Shown here piece by piece: positions 41,013 to 49,978 of a stretch of 64,000 nt of DNA. Source of the DNA: a virus; IMG/VR virus record IMGVR_UViG_3300044858_001565, positions 1 to 64,000 of that record. The stretch is one strand, 5' to 3'. Position 1 is the stretch's first letter, and the number at the start of each line of letters is the position of its first letter. Both the position numbers and the translations under genes were made by a program. The notes beneath the pieces are model-generated. The model ran no database searches and had not been told where the DNA came from. It saw only the letters and a list, made by a program, of their open reading frames with translations.

Positions 41013-41932
41013 GGCGAGTAGACCTTTCTGTACTCTAGTAGAGCCAAATCCTTTGCTTTGGCTTCAATCATCACATCGTACTCCACCGTATCCGACAGTG
41101 GAGGAATTTCCTTGCGAATGTAGTCGGAGTGGGCTTGCGGTCGCGCACCTTCCTTGGATTCGGAGTAGTGAACTTTTGGAATCTCGCAGAAGCCGCTCCA
41201 TGTGCGGAATGCCATGTCTGCTGCTTCGCGCAGGGACTCCTGCTGACAGAAGCGGTGGTGGTGGATGTCCAACACTAGTTTCACAGTGCAGTGCTTGCCA
41301 ACCTCCTTGAACAGTTCGGTCATGCTCCACATTGAGGGCTTGTCATCGTTCTCAAGTGTGAGCCGCCGCTTGATGTTGTCAGGGAGTCGGGAGAACTCGC
41401 GGAGAAACCGCCCTGCGGTTTGGTGCTTGTCGCCGTAGACTCCGCCCATGTGGATGTTGATGGCAAACTCGTCCCCGTAGCCCAACAGGTCTGCAATGAG
41501 CGAGTGCATTTGGAGACACAGCACACTCTTCTTAACGGTGTCGGGATCAGGGGACGCAATACAGGTGTAAGGACCGGGATGGCACGACAGGCGCAACCCG
41601 TTTGCCTTGCCGTAGTCCCCTGCTGCCTTCAGTGCCGCACGGATTGCCCCTTCGTGTTGTGGGGACAACTTCCCGATCCCGTAGCCAAGTGTGGGGTGAT
41701 CCATGAACGGAAACATCCCGCTGCCAATGCGGAAGAATCGAATCCCGTTGGCAACATTCCACTGTAGGATGGGGAGGAGATCGGCAGCGTTCCGCGCACC
41801 AAGTTCTCCCACACGCTCTAGAGAAAAGCGATCCATCCGCAGGGTTCGGTCTGTGAAGAACCGATCCTTTGCTTTCCGTCCCTCACACAGGGACAGGTTT
41901 TGACAGGCGTAGCCTAGGTGTCGGATGGGCAT
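41000..41932 (-). CDS. uvsE: UV damage endonuclease UvsE/UvdE
   Basis: A 310-residue TIM-barrel endonuclease that nicks 5' of UV photoproducts. The N-terminal LGYACQNLSL is characteristic. Metal-ligand stretches are LSCHPGPY, NIHMGGVYGDK, LENDD and LDIHHHRF, and the C-terminal part has PKVHYSESKEG and AHSDYI. The ATG at 41932 has no ribosome binding site; a TATACT -10 lies six bases upstream, so the message may be leaderless. It overlaps the lysozyme-like gene. Confidence 0.92.
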   Translation of the reverse strand: MPIRHLGYACQNLSLCEGRKAKDRFFTDRTLRMDRFSLERVGELGARNAADLLPILQWNVANGIRFFRIGSGMFPFMDHPTLGYGIGKLSPQHEGAIRAALKAAGDYGKANGLRLSCHPGPYTCIASPDPDTVKKSVLCLQMHSLIADLLGYGDEFAINIHMGGVYGDKHQTAGRFLREFSRLPDNIKRRLTLENDDKPSMWSMTELFKEVGKHCTVKLVLDIHHHRFCQQESLREAADMAFRTWSGFCEIPKVHYSESKEGARPQAHSDYIRKEIPPLSDTVEYDVMIEAKAKDLALLEYRKVYSPCLV

Positions 41933-41938
41933 GGGTGC

Positions 41939-41944
41939 AGTATA
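41939..41944 (-). promoter_or_regulatory. Extended -10 (TGCTATACT) ahead of uvsE
   Basis: TGC-TATACT on the minus strand ending six bases before the uvsE ATG. The -35 is poor (TAGATT at the right spacing), but the TG of an extended -10 is present. Predicted start of transcription is the ATG itself. Confidence 0.4.
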
Positions 41945-41983
41945 GCAGACGGCATTATTTCAATCTACCGTGGACTGAATATT

Positions 41984-42310
41984 TTACGGCTTCTGTGCTT
42001 CTTTGTCTTTCAAATATGCAGCAAGCAGCACCATGTAATTAATAACATCCACACAGGTGTCCTTGAAAGACTCGTCCTTGATGTGCATCTTACCAGCGCG
42101 GACAAACGAGGACAGGCGACTCATCTTGTCCGTGAGGCGCACCATGAACCCCTGCTCTGTCTTGCAGATGCCCATAGCCTCCACACGGGTAAAGTTTGCA
42201 AACGGCTCAAGCCCTTCGTTTCCTGCGTAGTCCCGATTCTTCAGGCTCATCAGGTCACGGGCTTCCTTTGTGATCTCTTCGTGAAACTTCAGCAGTTCAT
42301 CTCGGGTCAT
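41984..42310 (-). CDS. DUF1599-type (nucleotide modification associated) protein
   Basis: A 108-residue protein. The ATG at 42310 overlaps the dut stop (ATGA) and has AGGAG eight bases upstream. The sequence NRDYAGNEGLEPFANFTRVEAMGI, here split as NRDYAG and PFANF, then RLTDKMSRLSSF and DTCVDVINYMVLL, matches the DUF1599 / nucleotide modification associated domain 1 family. Members are linked to modified nucleotide metabolism in phages but have no settled activity. Its coupling to dUTPase fits a role in nucleotide pools. Confidence 0.72.
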   Translation of the reverse strand: MTRDELLKFHEEITKEARDLMSLKNRDYAGNEGLEPFANFTRVEAMGICKTEQGFMVRLTDKMSRLSSFVRAGKMHIKDESFKDTCVDVINYMVLLAAYLKDKEAQKP

Positions 42311-42885
42311 GGCTGTGCTCCTGGGTTTGCGTCCCAACTAAACTGTCCTGTGCTGCCGAATCCACCGTCGCGCTGTGTCTTCTGCATGGGTGGGTGGTCA
42401 ATCCGTGCCAGCGACACGGGCTGATTCCGCACCAGTTCGCCTTGGCAAATGCGCGACCCGTTAGGAACGGACACGATGCACGACGAGATTGCGGTGACCA
42501 TGATCTTCAATTCGTCCGTGTAGTCGGAGTCAATTACCCCCTCCGCATTCGCAAGCACCAAGCCCTCCTTCAGCGCAAGTCCGCTCCGTGCATGGAGCCG
42601 AACGGAGTAGCCCTGCGGAATATCCAAAATCAGTCCTGTGGGAATGAGGAAACGCCAACCCGCAGGCACATCCAACACCCCATTCGTGGGGTGGAGTTCC
42701 ATGCGGACATTCTGTGGTCCGTAGGCAACCACTGTCTTGTATGCGGTCCAGTCACCTTCGGAATTGGTGGGATCGTGATGGAATCGGGCACAGATGTCAA
42801 AACACGCAGAGCCGTCTGTGGCAAACGCGGGAACCTCTGCGCCTGTGTCTGGAATGATATAGAAACCGAGTGTGGGTGTATCCAT
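42307..42885 (-). CDS. dut: dUTPase
   Basis: A 192-residue trimeric-type dUTP pyrophosphatase that keeps uracil out of DNA and supplies dUMP to ThyX. Motif 1 is TDGSACFDI (23-31), motif 2 HARSGLAL (98-105), motif 3 NAEGVIDSDYTDEL (113-126), motif 4 NGSRICQGE (142-150) and motif 5 RDGGFGSTG (172-180). It is longer than the usual 150 residues because of an insertion at about 34-66. AAGGAG and a near-consensus sigma70 promoter precede it. Confidence 0.93.
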   Translation of the reverse strand: MDTPTLGFYIIPDTGAEVPAFATDGSACFDICARFHHDPTNSEGDWTAYKTVVAYGPQNVRMELHPTNGVLDVPAGWRFLIPTGLILDIPQGYSVRLHARSGLALKEGLVLANAEGVIDSDYTDELKIMVTAISSCIVSVPNGSRICQGELVRNQPVSLARIDHPPMQKTQRDGGFGSTGQFSWDANPGAQP

Positions 42886-42906
42886 GATGTAGTCTCCTTG
42901 GGGTGG

Positions 42907-42934
42907 AGTATAGCACAGGGTGCAGGAGTGTCAA
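42907..42934 (-). promoter_or_regulatory. Near-consensus sigma70 promoter for dut
   Basis: On the minus strand TTGACA (42934-42929), a 16-base spacer and TATACT (42912-42907), with TGC before the -10. It lies in the gap between the third adhesin cassette and dut, 21 bases upstream of the ATG. Confidence 0.7.
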
Positions 42935-43146
42935 TCGTTTTGCTTCAGGATTTTGGTGAACTTTTCTTTTTGCAAAATTACCCCTGTGAGTTCATCGGTT
43001 TTCAGCACAGAGCGGTTGTTTGTTTTTTGAAGCACCACACCGCTTGGCTTGGGTTTCACCGAGATTTCGCTTGTCCGCACCACCACCTTGCCCTCTGTCT
43101 GCTTGGGCTTAGTGTCGTGGGAACGGGTCTTGATCCGTATCTTCAT
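42931..43146 (-). CDS. Small basic hypothetical protein at the end of adhesin cassette III
   Basis: A 71-residue protein whose ATG overlaps the previous stop (ATGA). Lys/Thr-rich (MKIRIKTRS, KPKPSGVVLQK, ILQKEKFTKIL) with two VxLQK-like repeats (SGVVLQK and TGVILQK). No family recognised. It is the last gene of the cassette and has no counterpart in blocks I and II. Confidence 0.6.
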   Translation of the reverse strand: MKIRIKTRSHDTKPKQTEGKVVVRTSEISVKPKPSGVVLQKTNNRSVLKTDELTGVILQKEKFTKILKQND

Positions 43147-43463
43147 GTTATTTCAAGCACCGAAACCACTGCATGAACAGAACCGGTATTACCTGCTGTG
43201 GCACGGAGAGTGTCGTTTTCCTGCAACACCAACGAAGAGTCAAGTGCCTGTAATGATGTGCTGTTTGGAAGCACTCCGCGAGTGAGGAGTGAATACGCCG
43301 TGAGTCCACGAACCATTTCAAGAGTAACGGTGGTGGAGTTTGAAGGGTGAACATTTGAAAACACTACGGCATTGACAATGGCAGTTCCGCTCAAGCCCGG
43401 ATATAGTGCTGTTGCAGCAGTGGTTCCCATGACTACAGGATAACTTCGGTATGTGTTAGGCAT
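43143..43463 (-). CDS. Small beta-rich virion protein (family F, copy 3)
   Basis: A 106-residue protein; I choose the ATG at 43463 (MPNTYRSYPVVMGTTAAT) because it aligns with the starts of the copies at 5685-6008 and 14780-15103. An upstream in-frame start at 43499 would add 12 residues. It ends VVSVLEIT and keeps the core ALDSSLVLQENDTLRA. Its start lies inside the end of the family E gene. Confidence 0.75.
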   Translation of the reverse strand: MPNTYRSYPVVMGTTAATALYPGLSGTAIVNAVVFSNVHPSNSTTVTLEMVRGLTAYSLLTRGVLPNSTSLQALDSSLVLQENDTLRATAGNTGSVHAVVSVLEIT

Positions 43464-43668
43464 TGGTGTCCTCGCTCTGTTCGTCCGCAGTGATTCCAAA
43501 ATGGGTCAGTGCATCGGTTCGTGAACCAAACCACCACCACCCGTTCACAGGATATGTATGGGTTGAGTGGCTGTCCCTGTACAGGGCAAAGTCTGGTCCT
43601 TCCACGAAATTTGGTCCGTAGAAGAGTTCGGTGTTTTCTAGTTTGTAAAATCCTGATGTGTCTTCCAT
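43456..43668 (-). CDS. Small protein following the adhesin (family E, copy 2)
   Basis: A 70-residue protein paralogous to 6012-6278: DTSGFYKLE, PNFVEGPDF and YPVNGWWWFGSRTDAL. It lacks the Pro-rich tail of that copy. It lies between the BspA-type adhesin and family F, as in cassette I. Confidence 0.7.
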   Translation of the reverse strand: MEDTSGFYKLENTELFYGPNFVEGPDFALYRDSHSTHTYPVNGWWWFGSRTDALTHFGITADEQSEDTNA

Positions 43669-43678
43669 ATGGTCCTCT

Positions 43679-45913
43679 TTATCCGGTTACGGTCCAGCCC
43701 TTGCCTGTTGCAATGCTCCTGTTGCAGGCAGCAGCGCCCCAGTTTCCGGTGATGGTTACGGTTTTTCCTGCGCCAGTGGACGACAGATTGGTGAATATGC
43801 GGTTCAGTTCAGTCGGAGACAGGTTGCAGTTTTGATATGAGATGCTTGCGTTTGTTCCATACAGAGTGGCAACAGACAGGTTGTAGCAGTTGGAGAATGT
43901 GCTAGAAAATGATGTTATGGAAGACGCGGTGAATCCTCCAATAGAAGACAGCCTAGAGCAGTTTGAGAACATACTTGTCACACTGTTAGAAGCAGATGAG
44001 GGCATAGTGATATAACCCACACTCTGTAATGACAGACATCCAAAGAACATACTGCCAAAAGAAGTGCATAATGGAGCGTTTATATCTGAAACTCTTTTGA
44101 GAGAAGTGCAACTGGAGAACATACTCGAAAGACTTATAGCCTTCGATACATCCAAATTAGGAACTTGTTCCAAAGAATAACAGGAGGTGAACATCTGAGA
44201 GAAATCTGTTGCTTTTGATGTATTCAGTTCTGGAACAGTAATCAAAGCCCCACAACTATCAAACATACCCGAAAGACTGTTTCCATTAACGGTATTCAAC
44301 GAAGATACCTGCCTCAAGGCTCGGCAATTCCTAAAAATATTAGCAAATGTCTGACAGGAGGAAGTGTCTCCAAAAGCAACTGTTTCTAGACTTCTACAAC
44401 CAGAGAACATGGCTGTCATGTTCGTTGCTTTGGATGTATTGAAAACAGGAACACTCTTCAGACTAGTGCATCCTTCAAACATATATGTAAAATTCAAACA
44501 TCCACTCGTATCGAAAAGAGGAATCTCACTCAAACTATTGCAACCGTTAAACATATATGAGCAACTTGTTATGTTTTGAGTATTGATTAGTCTGGGAACA
44601 ACTCTTAGTGCGTAGCAATTTACAAACATATTAGCCGTAGAATTGCAATTGCCTAGAGAATATACACCCTGAACATCTCTGAGAGATTTGCAGTTCCAAA
44701 ACATCTGAAATACACTAGTGCATTTGCTCAAATCTAGGGGGGGAACTGATAGCAGAGACTCACAACCCAAAAACATATTTCCAAAATCCGTTCCTTTGGA
44801 TGTGTTCAACTGAGGAATGGTCTTCAAAGCCTGACAACTTCCAAACATGGTATTGAACATTGTTCCATTTGATGTGTCTAGTGGAGGAATTTTTTTCAAG
44901 GAATAACAACCAGCAAACATTCCAAAGAAATTACTAACTTTTGATGTGTCTATGAGTGGAATGCTTTTCAATGCAAAGCATTGATTAAACATATAACCAC
45001 AATCATTGTTTCTAGAGGTATCAAGTGCTGGTATTGCGGGTAAAGACCAGCACTCAGCGAACATACCATTCATGTTTTGTCCATTTGATGTATTGAACCT
45101 AGAAATATTCACAAGGGACCGACACCCATCAAACATATTTGAAAAATTTGTTCCGTTTGATGTCCAATCAGTACCAGAAACATTTCTAAGACCCCGACAC
45201 TTACCAAGTATATACGAAAAATTTGAAATGGAACTAGATCCAACCCATTCAAAGTTTTGCAAAAGGTCTAGTGTTACTACGGGAGTTGTAATTGGCTGCT
45301 TCAGTCCAAAAAAACAACCAGTGATTCCAGATCCTGCAATCTTGATGTCTAACCAATTTGCTCCAAGATTTCCTGTTGGAGTTGCACTACCATAGAAAGT
45401 AACTCCAGGTTCACGATACTGTTTCTGCAAATCAATGAATGTCAGTGTTGCTCCGCCGACATATGCAGGATATGCCTTAATGAGCACCTGCCTGAATCCA
45501 CCAGATGTTGTTGTTTCTGCTGATACTCCATCATAATTGTACCGGTATTGTGCTGTTGCTCCAGAAGCATACTGTTGAGTTACACCATTTCCCCAGTCAA
45601 CAATGTAATCTCTTGCCAATCCATTCAATCCTAGAGAAAAAGCAACAAAATTGCTGTCAGCAGATGCTCCCGAATTTCCACTCGCTCCCTGATAAATAGC
45701 AAGTATTCCACAAAACATCTGATCGCTCGGTGTGAGTGTTGGCATTGGCAGCCAGTCCGCAGGGCGATTCCATGCCGTTGGAAGTTCTGCATCAGATTCA
45801 TTGGTTTCTACCCCACGAACATATCGTTTAGACGGAGAAACCAATCCCCTATCTTCATAGTCAAGGGCATTTAGAGCAATATATCCGTTGTTGTATCTGT
45901 TCTTCTTGCTCAT
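43679..45913 (-). CDS. Large BspA-type leucine-rich repeat adhesin (family D, copy 3)
   Basis: A 744-residue protein starting at ATG 45913, which overlaps the collagen-like gene stop as ATGA. Anchor motif [10 protein letters not shown] is at the N-terminus. The shared domain ([23 protein letters not shown]) follows. About twenty repeats of 22-24 residues span roughly 230-690, with the pattern LDTSK....F..MF.GC.SLK.IP. It ends in the same [17 protein letters not shown] and TVTG as the copy at 7946-9691. It is the richest repeat array of the three BspA-type tips and probably binds a host surface structure. Confidence 0.82.
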   Translation of the reverse strand: MSKKNRYNNGYIALNALDYEDRGLVSPSKRYVRGVETNESDAELPTAWNRPADWLPMPTLTPSDQMFCGILAIYQGASGNSGASADSNFVAFSLGLNGLARDYIVDWGNGVTQQYASGATAQYRYNYDGVSAETTTSGGFRQVLIKAYPAYVGGATLTFIDLQKQYREPGVTFYGSATPTGNLGANWLDIKIAGSGITGCFFGLKQPITTPVVTLDLLQNFEWVGSSSISNFSYILGKCRGLRNVSGTDWTSNGTNFSNMFDGCRSLVNISRFNTSNGQNMNGMFAECWSLPAIPALDTSRNNDCGYMFNQCFALKSIPLIDTSKVSNFFGMFAGCYSLKKIPPLDTSNGTMFNTMFGSCQALKTIPQLNTSKGTDFGNMFLGCESLLSVPPLDLSKCTSVFQMFWNCKSLRDVQGVYSLGNCNSTANMFVNCYALRVVPRLINTQNITSCSYMFNGCNSLSEIPLFDTSGCLNFTYMFEGCTSLKSVPVFNTSKATNMTAMFSGCRSLETVAFGDTSSCQTFANIFRNCRALRQVSSLNTVNGNSLSGMFDSCGALITVPELNTSKATDFSQMFTSCYSLEQVPNLDVSKAISLSSMFSSCTSLKRVSDINAPLCTSFGSMFFGCLSLQSVGYITMPSSASNSVTSMFSNCSRLSSIGGFTASSITSFSSTFSNCYNLSVATLYGTNASISYQNCNLSPTELNRIFTNLSSTGAGKTVTITGNWGAAACNRSIATGKGWTVTG

Positions 45914-47565
45914 GCGAAAAACCAAGAAAGAGTGCTGTCTCCTCCACCGCCGCCGATGGAAGATATGGTCAAAGTCTGTCCAGATACCGTTATAGTGATG
46001 TTTGTTCCTGCTGATATACCCACTGGTCCGGACAGTCCGTTCAGAGAAGAAACATAAAAATCAACTGGTCCAGTGTCTCCCTTTGGACCAGTGGGACCAG
46101 TGTTTCCTTGTGGTCCCGTTGGACCAGTCGGACCCGTTGGACCAGGAACTGTGGAGTCTGCGCCAGTATTTCCTTGTGGACCTGTTGGTCCGGTGTTTCC
46201 TTGTGGTCCCGTTGGACCTATTGGACCAATCGGACCAGTTTCACCTGTGCTGCCTTGCGGTCCTGTCGGACCCATCGGACCTGTTGGACCAATCGGACCA
46301 GTTTCACCTGTGCTTCCCTGTGGACCAGTCGGTCCCGTATTGCCTTGTGGACCAGTCGGACCCATTGGACCAATCGGACCAGTTTCACCTGTGCTGCCTT
46401 GCGGTCCTGTCGGACCCATCGGACCTGTTGGACCAGGAACCGTGGAGTCTGCACCAGTATTGCCTTGTGGACCTGTTGGACCTGTCGGACCCATAGGACC
46501 TGTTGGACCAGGAACCGTGGAGTCTGCGCCAGTATTGCCTTGTGGACCTGTTGGTCCCGTGTTGCCTTGTGGACCAGTCGGACCTGTTGGACCTATTGAT
46601 CCTGTATTTCCTTGAGGACCAGTTTCACCTGTGTTGCCTTGTGGTCCTGTCGGACCTGCTGGACCAGGAACGGTGGAGTCTGCACCGGTATTACCCTGTA
46701 GACCAGTCGGTCCCGTATTGCCTTGTGGACCAGTCGGACCTATTGGTCCTGTATTTCCTTGAGGACCAGTTTCACCTGTGTTGCCTTGTGGTCCTGTCGG
46801 ACCTGTTGGACCAGGAACGGTGGAGTCTGCACCAGTATTGCCTTGTGGACCTGTTGGACCAGTCGGACCTACAGAACCAGTTTCGCCCTTGCTGCCTTGT
46901 GGTCCTATCGGACCTGCTGGACCAGGAACTGTGGAGTCTGCGCCAGTATTGCCTTGTGGACCTGTTGGTCCGGTGTTTCCTTGTGGTCCCGTTGGACCTA
47001 TGGGACCAGTTTCACCCTTGCTGCCCTGCGGACCCGGAATCAACACCTGATTTGCAGAAACAAGATTTCCAAAAATGTTTGTTCCGAGAGCAAGAGTAAC
47101 ACCGACAAAACTCAGAGTTGCACCAGGCAGAACCGCTGTCCCCAACCTAGTCACTTTTGGGCTCACCACAAACTGACCACTCATCAGTTCTTCGGTTCTT
47201 CCATCCTTTGCCAGATCAATAGAATATTTCCACGAACCAACACGAACATAACTCATCGAAACAGCATCTGCTGAAATGAATATGCCACCAGTCATGGTGG
47301 CACCCGTTGATCCCTTGTTTAGATAAACGCCTCCCACACCAGCAAGACCGCCAGTTGCTCCAAAGTCTCCTGCTGTGCCGCCGCTGATTACTTCACTGTT
47401 TGAAATATGAAGATATAGACGACTGCTTTCTGTGTTCGGTCGCACTTGCAGGCGTACAGTATAGCCAGTCAGATCAACAGGATCACCGTTTTCATCGTAA
47501 TACTCTATGTGAAAATTAAAGGTGGAACTCTGCTGAGTATTGATGTCGTAGTATGCGGATGCCAT
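45910..47565 (-). CDS. Collagen-like fibre shaft with paralogous N-terminal domain
   Basis: A 551-residue protein. Residues 1-140 ([16 protein letters not shown] to VVSPKVTR) form a beta-rich domain that is repeated as a separate gene at 47593-47988. Residues 178-501 are about 108 Gly-X-Y triplets, uncharged and dominated by GPT, GPQ and GNT, with recurring GADSTVPGP interruptions of fixed phase. The C-terminal 50 residues end LSWFFA, matching the Trp-Phe ends of the other shafts. It is the shaft of cassette III and is followed by the adhesin with a four-base overlap. Confidence 0.85.
   Translation of the reverse strand: MASAYYDINTQQSSTFNFHIEYYDENGDPVDLTGYTVRLQVRPNTESSRLYLHISNSEVISGGTAGDFGATGGLAGVGGVYLNKGSTGATMTGGIFISADAVSMSYVRVGSWKYSIDLAKDGRTEELMSGQFVVSPKVTRLGTAVLPGATLSFVGVTLALGTNIFGNLVSANQVLIPGPQGSKGETGPIGPTGPQGNTGPTGPQGNTGADSTVPGPAGPIGPQGSKGETGSVGPTGPTGPQGNTGADSTVPGPTGPTGPQGNTGETGPQGNTGPIGPTGPQGNTGPTGLQGNTGADSTVPGPAGPTGPQGNTGETGPQGNTGSIGPTGPTGPQGNTGPTGPQGNTGADSTVPGPTGPMGPTGPTGPQGNTGADSTVPGPTGPMGPTGPQGSTGETGPIGPMGPTGPQGNTGPTGPQGSTGETGPIGPTGPMGPTGPQGSTGETGPIGPIGPTGPQGNTGPTGPQGNTGADSTVPGPTGPTGPTGPQGNTGPTGPKGDTGPVDFYVSSLNGLSGPVGISAGTNITITVSGQTLTISSIGGGGGDSTLSWFFA
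46063..47034 (-). repeat. Collagen Gly-X-Y repeat region of the cassette III shaft
   Basis: About 108 nine-base units. Higher-order repeats of 60-130 bases are obvious, each containing the segment coding [11 protein letters not shown] or [10 protein letters not shown]. Long identical stretches make length change by recombination likely. Confidence 0.92.
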
Positions 47566-47592
47566 TACCCTGTTCCCCCTGTGATCGGTTGG

Positions 47593-47988
47593 TCATCCTC
47601 TAGTAACTTTAGGCAATACCACGAATCTCCCGTGCATGATTTCCTCTGTTGTGTCACCGGCAGTGAGTTCAAGCGAATAGTGCCACGATCCTTCAGGAAC
47701 ATATCCCATAGATTCGGTGTCAGCAAATATCCTGACCCCACCCGTAAGCACTCCACCTGTCTCACCACAATTCAAATATATTCCACCACTTCCACCCGTG
47801 ACCCCACTGGTCACGCCAGAACCCGTTATTTCCAAGTAACGCACATCCGAAGCGGAACTGGGCTTTACATGAAAACGAGCAGAGTACTGTCCCATATTTA
47901 TAGGAGTTTCGTCATCGGCAAGATACTCTAAATGCAAATCCAAAGTGGAGTCTTGCTGTGCCTGTATATCGTAATACGCGGATGCCAT
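47593..47988 (-). CDS. Stand-alone copy of the collagen shaft's N-terminal domain
   Basis: A 131-residue protein, [22 protein letters not shown] at the start (shared MASAYYDI) and FVVLPKVTRG at the end. It aligns along its full length with residues 1-140 of the next gene. It may be an adaptor that pairs with or caps the fibre, or a duplicated domain left by recombination. Overlaps the upstream small gene by one base (TAATG). Confidence 0.75.
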   Translation of the reverse strand: MASAYYDIQAQQDSTLDLHLEYLADDETPINMGQYSARFHVKPSSASDVRYLEITGSGVTSGVTGGSGGIYLNCGETGGVLTGGVRIFADTESMGYVPEGSWHYSLELTAGDTTEEIMHGRFVVLPKVTRG

Positions 47989-48125
47989 TACAATGCCTTT
48001 TCCTTGTTTAAAATATTTTGGTGACGATTCTGACTCTTTACCAAAACCCTATGCTTTCGTGTCCTGCGAGTGGCACTGCTTGCAAATCCACCACGACCTT
48101 TTCCAGACGGAGAATTTCTAGCCAT
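47988..48125 (-). CDS. 45-residue basic protein heading adhesin cassette III
   Basis: A short gene defined by TAATG overlaps at both ends. Its product (MARNSPSGKGRGGF at the start, then TRRTRKHRV) is Arg/Lys-rich and probably binds nucleic acid or is disordered. No family recognised. A TATAAATA box lies 37 bases upstream, in the end of the glycosyltransferase gene. Confidence 0.6.
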   Translation of the reverse strand: MARNSPSGKGRGGFASSATRRTRKHRVLVKSQNRHQNILNKEKAL

Positions 48126-49348
48126 TATCGCTTCCTCTTCTTGAAGGTCTTTGCCTTCACTGTATTTATAGTGGTCACCATAGGCTGTGAAATGGGCGAA
48201 GAACGCAGCATATTCAATGCATCAGGGTGACTCGCCTTTATCTGATTGATGCGTTCCATGTATGAAGCGTGGTTCTTTTGATTACGCTCAATCTCACTCT
48301 GCGGCAAACGGTTTTCTTTGAGCAACTTCTCGCAGGCAGCAAGACCTGTCATGTAGTCGTGAACATAAAAAGCGGTAGAACCCAGTTCGTCCAGTGCCAT
48401 CCAGTTGTATACATTGTTGTCAATGAAAAGGATGTCCTGATGTGGATACGGAATTTGAGCCGCTTCTTTTGCAAACAGGTAGGCAGCACGGGGTCGCCCG
48501 TTCATCCGCAGAAATCGCGCAATAGCATGGAGAGGTTCTGCACGGCACGGACGGAAATCATATGAGTCCAAGAACTTCTGCTGCACTGTCGTCCACGGAG
48601 ACTCCTTGGAGATTTCACACAGAGCGATGCGGAACAGGGAGTAGTAGCACTCCTCTTCCCATCCACCCATCTCCACGCGCTTGTAGTATGCTGCAATAGC
48701 CTTGTCCCACTGCTGTGAGTCAAAATACGACTGCGCGAGATAGAACTGATAGCGCGTGTTGTTTGGGTCTGTCTCAAGAGCCTTCTCAAGCAGAATGGCA
48801 TCCTTGGAATACTTCTCCACGGGGGTGATGTTCACATTTCGGTGACCAATTGTCCGTGCTTCGAGATGATAATTTCCATCAATCTTGAGTTGATTGAGTG
48901 GCTGCTTGTCGCAGTGCGCGTATTCATGTAGGATTCCCACATACTTCCAACCGATTCCCGTCTTGAAGATTTGATTGCGCCACCAGATGCACTGATCGCG
49001 TCCGCACTTCAGAGCATATCCATCGTGAATCAGGTTCTTGCCGTTGGGATACACAAAGTTTCCAACAATACGGTCATCTGCATCAATCATCCAAGCATAG
49101 TCCGCCTTTCCATCACAGAGTGCTAGAGCCTCGGAACGATTGTGTCCAAAGTCAACCCACGGACGCTCATGGAGTTCTCCAGGAATTCCCTTTTCAGCAA
49201 AATACTTCTTAATAAGTTCTTGTGTTCCGTCAGTAGAACCCGTATCCACAATCACCCAATAGTCTATATGTGGAGAGATAGAGTCCAAGCATTCGTGGAT
49301 AATGTGCGTTTCATTCTTTACAATCATTGATAGACATACTGTAGACAT
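48125..49348 (-). CDS. Family 2 glycosyltransferase with C-terminal TPR-like region
   Basis: A 407-residue protein starting at ATG 49348 after AGGAG. GT-A fold features: LSMIVKNE at the N-terminus, VDTGSTDGTQ, and MIDADDRI as the metal-binding motif. Residues of about 175-330 form TPR-like helices (TRYQFYLAQSYFDSQQWDKA), the layout of SunS-type and SPBc2-type glycosyltransferases. It probably transfers a sugar to a protein or glycan. Last gene of the glycosylation island; its 3' end contains the late promoter of cassette III. Confidence 0.82.
   Translation of the reverse strand: MSTVCLSMIVKNETHIIHECLDSISPHIDYWVIVDTGSTDGTQELIKKYFAEKGIPGELHERPWVDFGHNRSEALALCDGKADYAWMIDADDRIVGNFVYPNGKNLIHDGYALKCGRDQCIWWRNQIFKTGIGWKYVGILHEYAHCDKQPLNQLKIDGNYHLEARTIGHRNVNITPVEKYSKDAILLEKALETDPNNTRYQFYLAQSYFDSQQWDKAIAAYYKRVEMGGWEEECYYSLFRIALCEISKESPWTTVQQKFLDSYDFRPCRAEPLHAIARFLRMNGRPRAAYLFAKEAAQIPYPHQDILFIDNNVYNWMALDELGSTAFYVHDYMTGLAACEKLLKENRLPQSEIERNQKNHASYMERINQIKASHPDALNMLRSSPISQPMVTTINTVKAKTFKKRKR
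48163..48170 (-). promoter_or_regulatory. TATAAATA, T4-type late promoter of adhesin cassette III
   Basis: Exact TATAAATA on the minus strand, 37 bases before the first ATG of the cassette (48125), inside the last codons of the glycosyltransferase gene. Confidence 0.5.
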
Positions 49349-49371
49349 TACGATTCTCCTGTTTATTTCAA

Positions 49372-49959
49372 TCAAGACCACTCATGGACTATGATGTTAT
49401 TTAGCCTCAATTGATCTATGAGTTCTTTCTTTTCGGCTATCTTTTTTTCGTGATTTGGATACCAGAATCTATCGTGCCACTCAATGTAGATTTCCTTGAC
49501 ACAGTTTAGTCTGCTGCTCTTTAGCAAATCCGATAGGAACAAAAACTCTGCTCCTTCTATATCACACTTTATCTTTATGTTATCAGTTTCGCTTGCATCA
49601 CAAACATATAGAAGTGTCTCCGCACAAATACTATTGACTGGAATTTGCGACCAAGAAAAAGATGCTCCATAAACAACATCCATCTCTGGAGGAGACTCTA
49701 GAGCGTTACAAGCATTACTTGTTTTATTTTTCTCTATGTTGAACGGAACTATTCCGTCAGTATCAAGAACAGCACAGTTATAAACGGTGAGACTGGAAAA
49801 TCGGTTTCGTATGACATCTGCTCGGTCTAATGCTTTCACATAGACATATGGATTTGCCTCAAAACTATAAACAGAATATGTGTGGTCTATTGCTCCCGTA
49901 GACAGTATGCTTTCTAGACCTTCTAATCCATGACAACCTAAATCTATAAACTTGTTCAC
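49372..49959 (-). CDS. FkbM-type methyltransferase
   Basis: A 195-residue protein. I choose the GTG at 49959 because TTGGAGG lies eight bases upstream. Motif I is FIDLGCHGLEG; EANPYVY follows, and KCDIEGAEF and EIYIEWHD are typical of FkbM-family O-methyltransferases that act on sugars. Part of the AT-rich glycan island; likely methylates a sugar added by the neighbouring transferases. Confidence 0.78.
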   Translation of the reverse strand: MNKFIDLGCHGLEGLESILSTGAIDHTYSVYSFEANPYVYVKALDRADVIRNRFSSLTVYNCAVLDTDGIVPFNIEKNKTSNACNALESPPEMDVVYGASFSWSQIPVNSICAETLLYVCDASETDNIKIKCDIEGAEFLFLSDLLKSSRLNCVKEIYIEWHDRFWYPNHEKKIAEKKELIDQLRLNNIIVHEWS

Positions 49960-49978
49960 TTGTATATCCTCCAAGAGG

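Noticed and set aside
46063-47034. Regular short repeats that could be taken for a CRISPR or minisatellite array
   Set aside because: They are in-frame nine-base Gly-X-Y codons within one intact reading frame, without unique spacers of constant length.
47565-47768. Possible frameshift joining the 131-residue protein to the collagen-like gene
   Set aside because: The stand-alone gene ends cleanly at PKVTRG, and the next gene has its own start and full N-terminal domain. This is better explained as a duplicated domain than as a broken gene.
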